A stretch of DNA of 64,000 bases from Ditylenchus dipsaci (taxonomy: Eukaryota; Nematoda; Chromadorea; Rhabditida; Anguinidae). A program made the position numbers and the translations under genes. Under the pieces are notes generated by a model. The model did not search any database and was not told the origin of the DNA. It was given only the letters and a program-made list of their open reading frames with translations. The stretch covers positions 1-64,000 of the forward strand of contig SADC01000998.1 of NCBI GenBank assembly GCA_004194705.1, given 5' to 3'. Shown in pieces: positions 44,903 to 54,935 of this stretch; the stretch's first letter is position 1; each line of letters starts with the position of its first letter.

Positions 44903-45264
44903 TGATATTCTGAAAAATATATTTTAAAACAAAGCGTGGACTATTATTATGCGACAGAATTAAAAAAAAGGATTTTATTGTCAATGTAAAAAATTCAGGT
45001 AGAGCTGATCGAGGAGAAAGTTTTCCTGCAATTTTTCAAGATATTCTCTAAGAAATTAGCTGTTTTTTCGTTCAAACAAAATCTCGACTTTGCCAATCAA
45101 AAGAAACAAAGACATCATTTAAATTTTGTGCTCTATTTTCATGATATTGTATTACATTGTATTTTCCCCTCCCAATCAGTGCTGGGAATTTTGAAATTTT
45201 TGCTCCTGCTTTTAGCCCCTGACCTCAAAATTTTCGCTCCTGCTTTGGCTGGGCAATACTTTTT

Positions 45265-45352
45265 TGTACCAAATCTGATTTGTACCAAATTTACTTTTTT
45301 GTACCAAATTTCCTTTTTTGTACCAAATTTCCTTTTTTTCTGTGCCAAACCT
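45265..45352. repeat. GTACCAAATTTCC array
   Basis: Five units of TTTTGTACCAAATTT(A/C)C in direct order, one-armed. The form is like the GGTGCAAA arrays. The flanking phrase GCTCTGAATCCCAGCCTGGA at 45432 also resembles the one that follows those arrays (GCTCAGAATCCCACCCCAGA at 20435). Confidence 0.55.
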
Positions 45353-45484
45353 AGTTTTCTTTCCAATACCAAACAAGTTTTGTGAAATTTTGCGAGAATT
45401 CGGATTATACAGTCTGAAAATGACTAGGATTGCTCTGAATCCCAGCCTGGAATGGCCAAAAGCCCCTGAAAGTTGGTTTTTTTA

Positions 45485-45830
45485 ATGCATACGATAGTTT
45501 CTTCATGCGGTAGGCCCCAGCTAACAAAACTATGTTCAAATTCCATCTTTCTGAGAAATATAGGCACATGTTCAGGTCGGTCTAGCTTGGGGGACCAGGG
45601 CAAAAAGTCAAATTTTGGTCAGAACTTTTTTTTCAAAAATAGTCGGCCGCGCTCTTAAAACATGTTTTCTACCCTAATAAAGACCAGAGAAGCTTGAAAA
45701 AGTTGTCAAAACACTCTTCTGGGAACATGAGATATAAAAAACTGTAAAGAAAACATGCTAGAGTTTCTTTATGCGGTAGGCCCCAGTTAACAAAACTATG
45801 TTCAATTTTCCATCTTTTTAGCGTATCTGG
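45485..45830. repeat. Two copies of the TTTATGCGGTAGGCCCCAG module
   Basis: TTCATGCGGTAGGCCCCAGC...AACAAAACTATGTTCAAATT at 45491 and TTTATGCGGTAGGCCCCAGT...AACAAAACTATGTTCAATTT at 45768 are direct repeats 277 bp apart. A diverged copy is at 1736 and a fragment at 11402. Confidence 0.55.
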
Positions 45831-45839
45831 ATACTCTTT

Positions 45840-46350
45840 GAGTCTGGGTTACCATGGGGGGACGCCTATCAACTCGATACAACATTTGACTCGATACATC
45901 AACTCGATACACTATCGACTCGATACATCAACTCGATACATCCCCCTCCGAACGACCTGCGACTCGCTACAAATTGTGACTCGCTACTGCGACTCGCTAC
46001 AAATTGTGACTCGCTACTGCGACTCGCTACAATTGCGACTCGCTACAGATTGAATTTTCTAATGTTATGTGGGTACAGATTGTTGTACGAGACCAATTGT
46101 TGGCCGCTTCGCGGCCAAGACCAGCACACTCCACATTGCAAGGGATAGGGGAACATGTAGTACATGTTTTTGGGTGAAATGGACAAAAAAGTTAAAGTGT
46201 AGCGAGTCGCAAAAAGTGTAGTGAGTCACAATTGTAGCGAGTCGAAGTTTTACTCCCACTCCATAATGACTATGACGAAATTTTACAAAACAGTGTATCG
46301 AGTTGATGTATCGAGTCAAATTTTGTATCGAGTTGATGATATACCACCCT
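45840..46350. repeat. Foldback with two kinds of sub-repeat
   Basis: The left arm carries five ATCAACTCGATACA-type units (45868-45940), then five TGCGACTCGCTACAA units (45955-46045). The right arm mirrors both in reverse order: TGTAGCGAGTCGCA (46198-46245), then TGTATCGAGTTGATG (46292-46340). GGGGAC flanks both sides (45857-45862 and 46352-46357) as a possible 6-bp duplication. The loop holds a small GGCCGCTTCGCGGCC hairpin. Confidence 0.75.
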
Positions 46351-46396
46351 GGGGACCAAGGCTAAAAAGTCGAATTTCGGTCAAAAAAATTTAGAA

Positions 46397-46470
46397 TATA
46401 GAAAATATAGCGCCGGCGCTTATTTTAAGTAGCTCGGCGGTGCGCCGAGCTACGCGCCGGCGCTCCTCCG
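46397..46470. repeat. GC-rich nested palindrome
   Basis: AGCGCCGGCGCTTA...AGCTCGGCGGTGCGCCGAGCT...GCGCCGGCGCT is a stem within a stem, each strand of the inner stem 8-9 bp, in an AT-rich setting. Confidence 0.65.
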
Positions 46471-46717
46471 TCGCTTAAACAATCTTGGACTGATCCTCGT
46501 TTTTGTTTATTTTTGTAAATTAACGGGAGTTATGCTTCGGCACGGCTTTCGAGTTTTTCGTATCCGCTTTTGGATTATCGGCCAAAAAACTGGTCTTCGG
46601 TTAAACGACCTGTCTGGTCAACCGATCATATCCTACCTCGGATTTTTGTTCCTTTTAATTTCCTTTTAGGACAAATGTAAAAAAAGCTACCGAATTTTTT
46701 TAAATTATTTATTTCAG

Positions 46718-48987
46718 GTGTGCGATCCCGTGTGGATTAGCAGCAGTGTTTCCAAAAAACAGAACACAGAATTAACCACAGAATTTTTAAAAGTGCTCGT
46801 AATTGTGTTTTTTGTATGGTATTTTTGCTAATTCTTTGTGCGTTTTGTTCAGCGTTAAAAGTTGCGGTAGGGGACCATACGCGTTTCGCAAATTTTCCAC
46901 TAAAACAGCAAGAAAATTTGACTTTTGTCCCGAAAAAGTCAAAAACAGAATTCTGTTTTCTGTTTTTGACTTTTTCAAGACAAAAGTCAATTTTCTTTGC
47001 TGTTTTAGTGGAGAATTTGCGAAACGCGTATGGTCCCCCACCGCGACATTTAACGCTGAACAAAACGCACAAAAAATTAGCAAAAATACCATAAAAAACA
47101 CAATTACGAGCACTTTTAAAATTCTGTGGTTAATTCTGTGTTCTGTTTTTTGGAAACACTGATTAGCAGTTTTACTTATATCTTTCATAGTTGATTTTTT
47201 TATTATGGTGCCCCTACCCTGTGTTTGTGGAATTTCGGCAAGTTCAATCTGTTGCAAGGTGTAGTGCTTATTTCGGTGCAAATGTTTGGTTCTGGTACTT
47301 TATCAATGGCCTTCCTTCTGTATTTACTATGCAGTGTCTGCCTTTGTTGACTTTGTTAGTCAAGAAGCTGTGGATTTCTCCAGTCAGTTCGGCCACGGGA
47401 TTTAGTGTTGGGTGAATATAAAATTTTAAGATTCTTATCCAAATGTACTACTTTTCAGGCAAAATTATGCCGAAAAGAACTGCCCATCAGATATTTTTGG
47501 GCAACTCTTTTCTATGTGACTGTTCACTCGTTGATAGCTCACAAAGAACATCGATTTCTGCTTCCAGTTATTCCATTGATAGTAAGCATCTAACAGATAA
47601 AAATGTATATTTGGTCGCCTCTCAATATAACATAACAACCGCGCCCTCTCCTCCCATTCGATCCATCTGGGTCGTTTTTAAAAAAGTAAAGCTTTTGCTA
47701 TTAGCAAGGAAACATAAGCCCATGGCCAAAAAAATTGGATAGAAAGAATAAAAGAAAAAAGCCCAGGCATGTTTTGAACGTGATGTTTGTAGAGCAGGGT
47801 TTCAATTCTATCCTGATTTTTTATAAGGGCACCTCCGAAATTTTTTATATTTTAAAGACAACATTGCTATTTTTGAGGCTTGAATAGTTGGAGATGCGCG
47901 CACAGACTCATCTGCGGGCTACACGATAGTTGAATTTTTTTGAAAAATAAACAAAAAAATTAAGAAAAAATTTAATTTTAAGTTAGAGGGCATTTTCGGT
48001 GAATTAGGAAGGTGCAAGGCAAAAATATCACCATGCCCCTCCTCCCCCACTCCATGGGAGTATCTTCTATTTTTGTTTCTTTTTTTCAGCCCTTGGTTAT
48101 TTTTCAGTCATTAGGGGGCAAAATTAAATATTGTCCTATACAAATCATTTTTAGCGAAATAAACAAAGACTAATTTCAAAGGCGCCCGTTCTAAAAAAGT
48201 ACATCTGGGAGCCCTGCTAGACTATGTTCCGCAAAAGAGGCCGAAAATTGGCCTAAAGTGTTGAGTGCCGAACTAGAGCTGTGAAATGGTCAATATAATC
48301 AGGTTTCACAGGTTTCTGGATCGAACTTAAGGGATTATGTTATATAGAGATGCGATTGTAGTAAATTACTTTCTGATTTACATCTTTAGATGCCTTATTT
48401 GGTGGTGGAGATGAATGATTTTTAAACGCGTCAGCTAATTTTAATGTTCCTAACGAATTCCTGATTTTTATCAAGCGCATAATAAATTATTCCATCATTC
48501 TCCTAAATTGTGGTATGGCTTTGTATTTCGGTAAGATGCTTTTCTTTTGACTTATTTATGAAAAAAACTAATTCTAGGACTAGTGCACCAACGTGGACCC
48601 CATGCAGCTGCTAATTTTGTCTTTAGCCGAATTTTGGAACCAAACCCTAACACAACAGTGCATATATTGCAACTCATGCCTTGTTTTTCAATGCCTCAGC
48701 ATTCTTCGCTTCACCCCCACACCGTCCACATCAGAATGCTTGATTGCACAGCTAGTTTGGAGTCAATGAATAGCCGTAGCCCAGAATTAGTGAACGGACA
48801 AGTGGAGGAGTACAGAGAAGAAGGCTATGACGAGGCAGACCAATTTCACAATGACCCTCTTGGCTGGATTAGAGATAACTGGCCACTGATCAAACCAAGC
48901 ACTGAAGGCATCAGTGTGGTCATAGCTTATGAGAAAACGTACAGACGGATTGAATCATTTTGGAGAAGAAAAACTATAAAGTTGTGA
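46718..48987 (+). CDS. PIGB: GPI mannosyltransferase 3 (PIG-B), 3' half
   Basis: Exons: 46718-47382 (with a 418-bp MITE inside), 47459-47581, 48435-48530 and 48578-48987; a further exon probably lies between 47582 and 48434. PIG-B adds the third mannose to GPI anchors in the ER membrane. Recognised parts: WNFGKFNLLQG, SAYFGANVWFWYFINGLP, SLIAHKEHRFLLPVIPLI (the conserved HKE-RF-YP region), NCGMALYFGLVHQRG and PLGWIRDNW. The last intron is 47 bp. AATAAA follows the stop at 49080. Two single-base losses occur after the MITE, one in a T-run (VD-FFYYGAP) and one at LLQG. The 5' half of the gene is not in sight. Confidence 0.82.
46736..47169. mobile_element. 418-bp hAT-like foldback in PIG-B
   Basis: The element 46744-47161 is an almost perfect palindrome from end to end (CAGTGTTTCCAAAAAACAGA ... 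TTCTGTTTTTTGGAAACACTG), flanked by ATTAGCAG on both sides (46736-46743 and 47162-47169). ORFs on both strands are mirror images. It splits the upstream exon of the PIG-B gene, or sequence directly next to it. Confidence 0.88.
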
Positions 48988-49100
48988 AAAGCATATTCCA
49001 TAGCCATTTCCTAACCTCTTCTAATCAAGATTCAAGAATTCTGATCTCACTCAAGACTGATAACTTATAATTTTAAATGAATAAAAACATGATATTTATG

Positions 49101-49338
49101 TTAAAGGGGCATGCTCACCTGTTTAAATTTGTCCCGCCTACTCAAATTTCTTTTCTGAATCATTGAACTTCTGTACGGATTTTTCAACTTGGTTTCTATC
49201 AAAAAAGGCCTAGAATTTAATTTTAGGTGTATTTTTGTTAGAAACCAAGTTGAAAAATTCATACAGAATTTAATGATTACAAAGAAAAAAATTGAATTCG
49301 CGTGAGCCAAATTTAAACAGGTGAGCATGCCCCTTTAA
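49101..49338. mobile_element. TTAA-flanked hairpin element
   Basis: TTAA stands at both outer edges (49101-49104 and 49335-49338). The arms AGGGGCATGCTCACCTGTTT and AAACAGGTGAGCATGCCCCT are perfect complements, and an inner pair (AACTTGGTTTCTA / TAGAAACCAAGTT) also matches. TTAA duplications are the mark of piggyBac-type transposition. Similar starts are at 40673 and a terminal fragment is at 54975. It lies just past the PIG-B polyadenylation signal. Confidence 0.75.
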
Positions 49339-50374
49339 AGTGTCATACCTTTCTAGCCAACTCGCGCATTTTGAATTTTATTTGATCATAAAGAGGTTTT
49401 CACTAGGGTTGTTTAATCGCCGGTGATTTACATTTCTTGCCTTTATAGTCAAATTTTTCAAACAAACTAAAATAATCAATTAATATCACACATAAACAAA
49501 TCATATATATCATTTAACATAATTTTTCGTGTGGTTATTTCACTTTTTGTTGTTTACTGGTCGAATGGAAAAAATGAGAATTCTAGTACATGATATTTTG
49601 TTAACTATGGGCTTAAGTGACTGTTTACATGTTCTCCAAGTTCTCCATACATCAGTACAAAAAATCTCCGAAGAGTTGCATTATTTAAATTCTGATACGT
49701 TTTTCGGATTGTCCGTCAAAATTTGACTGAACACCATCGATTGCATTAAAAATCACTGTGTCCAGGCCGTTTATTTTCCATACTTTTGACGATCAAAAAA
49801 GGTTTGAGTCAATTTTAAAGTTTTAGGTGCTCATAAAAAAATCTGACCCTAGTATAGAACACCCCCCTGAAAATTGTCCCCTTTAAAACACTGGTAAAAA
49901 GACCCAAATATATGTCTCATATCTCAGAAATACATTTATTAGTCACAACTTCCGTACACTGGCCTACTTCTGAGCCTAAGTCCTGAGCCTAAACGTGTTG
50001 TTCCAAAGAGGCAGTTACGGCGACTTTTATGAGGAAATTTTTTCAGGGAGGAGAGTATTCTGAAAATATAAAAAGTGGAATCAGTAGAGCTTGTGGCAGT
50101 TAAAAAAAAGCAAAAAAGAGACTTTAAAAATATTTATTTCTAAGGGTAGGGGGTGTTCGTTTATTAAAAAAAGGCCAGTATATAAAAACACAATAAGAAC
50201 CGAATATATTTTAGGGCTGGATATTGGCCTGAAATTGCTCGATCCGGACTTGCTTTGAAAATAGGGGTAACACAGGGGTAAGAAATGTCGAAAAAGTTCT
50301 AATGATCCATTTTTTTTAAAATTTTTTCTAAATTTTTAGTGACACCTTTGGTATGTCGACTATTGTTGTAAATC

Positions 50375-50530
50375 GCACCGGTGCCGCACCGGCTCGCACC
50401 TCACCCGCCGGTGCATAATGCGCGAAATTAGTAGGGGTCGCTGACGGTGCGGATGCCGGAGCGGAGTAAAAGAGGATGCGAATGAATTTTGGTGCGAAGG
50501 AATTTTAAGCCGGCACCAGTCGCACCAATC
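50375..50530. repeat. GC-rich CGGTGC / GCACCGG repeat
   Basis: GCACCGGTGCCGCACCGGCTCGCACC and the inverted words GGTGCGGATGCCGG and CCGGCACCAGTCGCACC form an imperfect foldback, unlike the surrounding base composition. Confidence 0.5.
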
Positions 50531-50603
50531 AATTCATTAGAATTGTGACTAACTTTGCATGAAATATGTAAGCAGCATTTTGCAGTCCTTTTACTGTAGT
50601 AAA

Positions 50604-50810
50604 TGAGAAAGAGGAGAAAGATGACGAGGTGAGAGAAGGTGGAGCATTATTTGAAGAAGATAATACTCCTTGGCTAGTTAAAGAGTGGGTTGATAAAACA
50701 CCATCAGAAACAGAACAACCATTTTATTTGCTCAACAAACACATCAGTTGCGTGGACTATTTCGGACTATTCTGGACTATTTCGGATGTCTTACCATGTT
50801 CTTCAACTGG
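50604..50810 (+). CDS. Possible exon, acidic unknown protein
   Basis: After ACTGTAG (50597) a frame opens with NEKEEKDDEVREGGALFEED, then PWLVKEWVDKTPSETEQPFY and LLNKHISC. The composition is protein-like and hydrophilic. From about 50810 the frame runs into a dispersed repeat (the module also at 1535-1640), so the true exon must end before. No family recognised and no partner exon found. Confidence 0.35.
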
Positions 50811-51889
50811 GCTGTGGCAAAAAGAGACTCTATATGCATTTTTTGATCAAGAGTACTTCTCGGAATCATGTCTAAGGTAAGTGAGTGCGCGCATCTCTAA
50901 CTCTCAAGCCCCCTGCGCCCCCTCGGTACGTGACGATTGATCAATTGCAAGGAACCCATCGAACGTCAAAGTGAAGGTGGTAAATTATTGCTGAGTATAT
51001 TTTTGCTCTGGACTGATTTGTGGGTTTTTTTTTTCAGAAAAGAGATTGTTAACATAAAATTGCACTCAACAAATAATGCTTAGAAGCCGTGGATTTTGCA
51101 GTTTTCATCTTTGACAATACCGACCTTGCACAGTAAATCCTTTAAAAATATACTTTTTTGAAAAAAAGTTAAGCTTAGAAATTAGGATTAGCCCTTAGGC
51201 TTTGGACGGTAGGCATTAAGCTCAGAGACAACATGTAATAATTTCACCACTTATCAAAAAAAAAGTATGGTTTTTGAGGTACCTGAAAAATAATTGCGGG
51301 GGGGGGGAAGATGAGACGGCGGTTATATTACAGTAGCTTTTGGGGGGGGGGGTATATTACAGTAGCGTCGAAAACTCGATTTCGTCAAAAAAATCACTTC
51401 TGAGTCAGTACTTCTAACACTATTTTCATGTTCACGACAAAATTTTGGGTATAGGAAAGTCTTTTCGTTAAGTTTTTCTTTAAAACAAGACAATTTAAGT
51501 AAATCAATGAAAAGATAATAAATATGTTTAGATAGAGTTTAACCAAAGGCGCTGCTGTAACGGCACCAGGTACAATTCCAGTTGCCTAAATTTGGGCAGG
51601 TTGGTCGGTGCCGATAAGCAGTCTCGCCAAGCAGACAGAGCAAGCAAGGTTATGATTGGTTTGAGCTCATAAGGAACATTTATAGTGTTTAAAAACACAT
51701 AAAAATCATATGTGTGAAAAAAGTTATAGCCTTGTTCAAGTTTGTAGTGCCCGGTCTATGGGTCACATGTTTTAAAGGTCGATTTGAACCACTTTTTAGA
51801 TTTGAAAAAAAATCTGAAAAAGCCATCGTGTTCTCCATGAAATTTTGCTTCAGAAATGGCAAAAGTCACGAATGAGGCTTGGGGTGTTA

Positions 51890-51985
51890 AGGTAAATCCA
51901 ACCAACCAAACCACTTCCAAGGAGTACGTACTACCGAGAGTAAATCTTATCGGAGGTACGTACTATCGAAGGTCGACTGTACATT
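51890..51985. repeat. Tigger/pogo-like terminus
   Basis: GAGTACGTACTACCGAGAG and GGAGGTACGTACTATCGAAG are internal repeats. The right edge GGTCGACTGTA reads reversed as TACAGTCGACC, the same end as at 728. Confidence 0.4.
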
Positions 51986-52093
51986 TAAAATATATGTTAC
52001 ATGTGGTCGTGGATAGTCTGGAAAATAAAGTCTGCCTTCAGTGACATACAAGCAATCTTTTTTTGTCACTTTGAAAACTGGAGTCAAAGTTAA

Positions 52094-52291
52094 CTTCACC
52101 GCACGGTTTGCGTGAGGACAAATTTTCGGGCGTGAGGATGAGTGAGGATGAGGACGACGTGAGCTCATGAAATATGAGGTTGCGTGAGAATTTCAAAAAC
52201 GTCTCCTCACGTGAGGTGAGCTCACGTGAGAATCGGTCCTCATGAGGATAAGCTCACGATGTTGTGAGCTCATGCAAACCGTGCTTCACCG
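52094..52291. mobile_element. hAT-like MITE with GTGAG(C/G) sub-repeats
   Basis: The element 52102-52283 is flanked by CTTCACCG on both sides (52094-52101 and 52284-52291). The ends are CACGGTTTGCGTGAG and CTCATGCAAACCGTG. The interior is dense in GTGAGGAC, GTGAGCTCA and CTCACGTGAG words. Confidence 0.82.
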
Positions 52292-52439
52292 TATACCTAG
52301 GGTTAAGAGTACAGATCGGACCCTGCCAAAAGGACGGCCATTTATGGTTTGTGGATCAACCATAAAGAAATTTTTTACAAAATTGACAAAAATAAAATAA
52401 TTGAAAAAACAATTCTTGGTGAAATATTTAACTTTTCAA

Positions 52440-52560
52440 TACTTTCCAATTTGAAATTGGCCCAGTTTGCATTGGCCCAATACGAAATCGCCCCAATTTT
52501 AATTAGGCTCAATTTCAATTGGCCCAGTTTGAAATGGGCCAATTTTCTCCTCCTCGAAAA
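52440..52560. repeat. TTGGCCCA(A/G)TTT array
   Basis: Six units of ~18 bp (AATTGGCCCAGTTTGCA, AATTTCAATTGGCCC and so on) in direct order. The ORF across it is translated repeat. Confidence 0.55.
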
Positions 52561-52804
52561 AATATAATCTGCGCAGTTATAAAATTTTAATGTTTAAAAT
52601 GTTTGTTGTCTTGAAGTACGATGCCGCTCTTCAAAATTGCTCCGCATGATACAGAATCACGAAAAATTAAAAAAGTTCTCACTCAATGACCCGTAAAGTG
52701 TTAATTTTTCAATTTTCTTCTGTCGGATGACCACGAACATGGTTTCGAACACGAGTGTGAGTACACTTCGATCACGACCTTGTCCAAGGACTGTGAGCAA
52801 AGGG

Positions 52805-52995
52805 CAGAGTTCGACAAATGTGCCCTAAAGAGCACATTTCAGGGCACATCGAATTTTATAAAAAATATGGCCCTACAAAAGGCACAATGTGCCTTTTTTA
52901 GAGCACATATTTTCGGCGCAAAATTTATGTGCCCTTTTTAGGGCACATTATCCGAAAAATATGCCCTTTCTGAGACAAAATGTGCCCTTTTGTTT
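52805..52995. repeat. GTGCCCTNNNGAGCACA array
   Basis: Repeated and inverted GTGCCC / GGGCAC words at ~20-bp spacing. The left edge CAGAGTTCGACAAATGTGCC looks like a hAT end, but no right end or duplication was found. Confidence 0.45.
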
Positions 52996-53371
52996 TTAAA
53001 AATATTTTTTTCCTTCATTTTTTATGTTTTTTTGATCATTAGTGTTTTTTTACAGTTTTTAATTATATTTTGGCCTATACATGGTTGAAATAGTTCACAG
53101 TAAAAATACTTTAATAATTACGGTAAATATCAGTGGGTTGCATGCAAATTGAGCATTTTCATTTCTAGGTCATTATTTCGTTGCTTTAAAGCAGCTCTTT
53201 TTTAGCAGCAAACCGCATGCGGTTGCGAAGGTAAAAACCGCCAAGTAACCCCATCCCCTGTAATAACCCGGGTCATATGAGGGAGATTATTTGGGGTATG
53301 TTTTTCAGCGTATATTTTTTCTTGAAAGGAAGTCATGTTATTCCTAAAGTTTGACCTCAACACCCGCCTCG

Positions 53372-54409
53372 ATGGTAGGCAGTAATTCCAAAATGAGAAA
53401 TGAGAAAATTCTCATTCTCAAAAATGAGAAGTTTCTCATTTTAAAAAATGAGAAAAACCTCACTGAGAAAAATTCTCATTTTGAAAATAAGAAAATTCTC
53501 ATTGAGAAAAATCTCAATGAGAATTTTCTCAGTGAGAAACTTTTCATTTCTCATTCTTTTCTCATTTTTCTCACTTTCTCATAACTTCCTCACTTTCTCA
53601 TTTCTTCTGAAGTTTTATTTCTGTAGCTTTTGCAGAGGTCCACTTGGTGATACAGTGAAATGTACAGTCCCATCTTCTAGCACCTTAGTATATAGTAGTA
53701 TTGGATTACTGGCTGTTACTCATCTATCACACTAAGCGTGGTTATTCCGATGTTTTTCAAAAAACATAAAAAAATTTCTCATAAAACATTGTCACAAATT
53801 ACCAAATGTCGATGCCCACGACTCTCACGAACTTTTAGAATCTTTGTGTATCCAGTGATATCAAGGTGACGTGTTATGAAGGCGTTTATTTTTTATTTTC
53901 GCTATTCACCAGCCGAATCGGGGCCTTGTAGAGTGACGGGTGGTCAAAGGTGATGCGTCATCGTGGTGACGTTTCATCTAGGTATGACTGTGATTTGCAA
54001 ATTTGAAATTATTAATTCCTTTCATATGTTCTTACTGTTCTCACTCTTCACTTTTCTTTTTCCAGAAGTTTTATTGAGGCATAACAAGAAACATCATAAA
54101 TCGAACTTTGCTGAACATTCGACTCAATTGTCTAGCAGACGGTTGTTCTTGATAACTAAAACGAGCTAAGAATAATTAAGCGATGTCCTCAAAAATCTGT
54201 GAGAACATTCTGAGAAAGTGAGAAGAATGAGAAAATGAGAAATGAGAAGTTTCCCATTGAGAAAATTCTCATTGAGATTTTTCTCAATGAGAATTTTCTC
54301 ATTATCAAAATGAGAATTCTTGAGAAAAATTCTCATTGAGAAATTCTCATTTCTCATTTTCTCAATGAGCTCTCATTTCTCATCTCATTTTGGAATCACT
54401 GATGGTAGG
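53372..54409. mobile_element. 1-kb hAT-like element with TGAGAAAATTCTCA arrays
   Basis: The element 53380-54401 is flanked by ATGGTAGG on both sides. The ends CAGTAATTCCAAAATGAGAA and CTCATTTTGGAATCACTG are complementary with one change. Each end has ~200 bp of palindromic TGAGAAAATTCTCA units (53393-53600 and 54220-54385). The ~600-bp centre shows no transposase motif, so it is non-autonomous. Confidence 0.82.
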
Positions 54410-54734
54410 TCTCACTCTCTTTTCACCCTCACTCTCACTTGCCCTCTGTTCTCAATGCATAAAACCTAAAATTTTCACATTCACTCTCTCTTTTACTCGC
54501 ACTCTCACTTCTTTTATTCACTCTGTCCCCAATCACAATTTTTTATGGTTTTAGGTGCTTTCAGTGGTTTGGTCTCTTCTGGAGTGTTTATGCTGGCTTT
54601 TAAGGTGGATTTGTGTGGTTAAGAAATATTTGGGGTGTTAAGGATAGTTTTAAGTGATTTGGAGTAGTTTTGTGTGGTTTGGGGTCATTTAGGGCGATTA
54701 GGGTTTCAAAAAATTTAATGTATTTTTTTAATTT

Positions 54735-54935
54735 TTCGGTTCCAAAACCTTTTTTCTAAACTAATTCGAGCACGCTGAAGATGGTTTGATAGTATTGAAG
54801 GGTATTTTTTGAGTATTGGTAAAATTGAGTTTTGGTAAAGTTAATTATTTTCCAATACTCAAAGTAATATGATACAAAACTTTATTTTACTATTATCGAA
54901 CCATCTTCAGCATTCCCGAGTTAGTCCAGAAAACA
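54735..54935. repeat. Palindrome of the AGATGGTTTGATAGT type
   Basis: CACGCTGAAGATGGTTTGAT at left pairs with TCGAACCATCTTCAGCATTC at right. The same sequence family forms the inner palindrome at 29560-29760. Confidence 0.55.

Noticed and set aside
46737..47281. Several 92-164 codon ORFs on both strands
   Set aside because: They lie in a near-perfect hairpin and are mirror translations of each other.
49529..49726. 65-codon plus-strand ORF (RILVHDILLTMGLSDCL)
   Set aside because: Mildly protein-like, but isolated, with no partner exon and no family; left out as unsupported.
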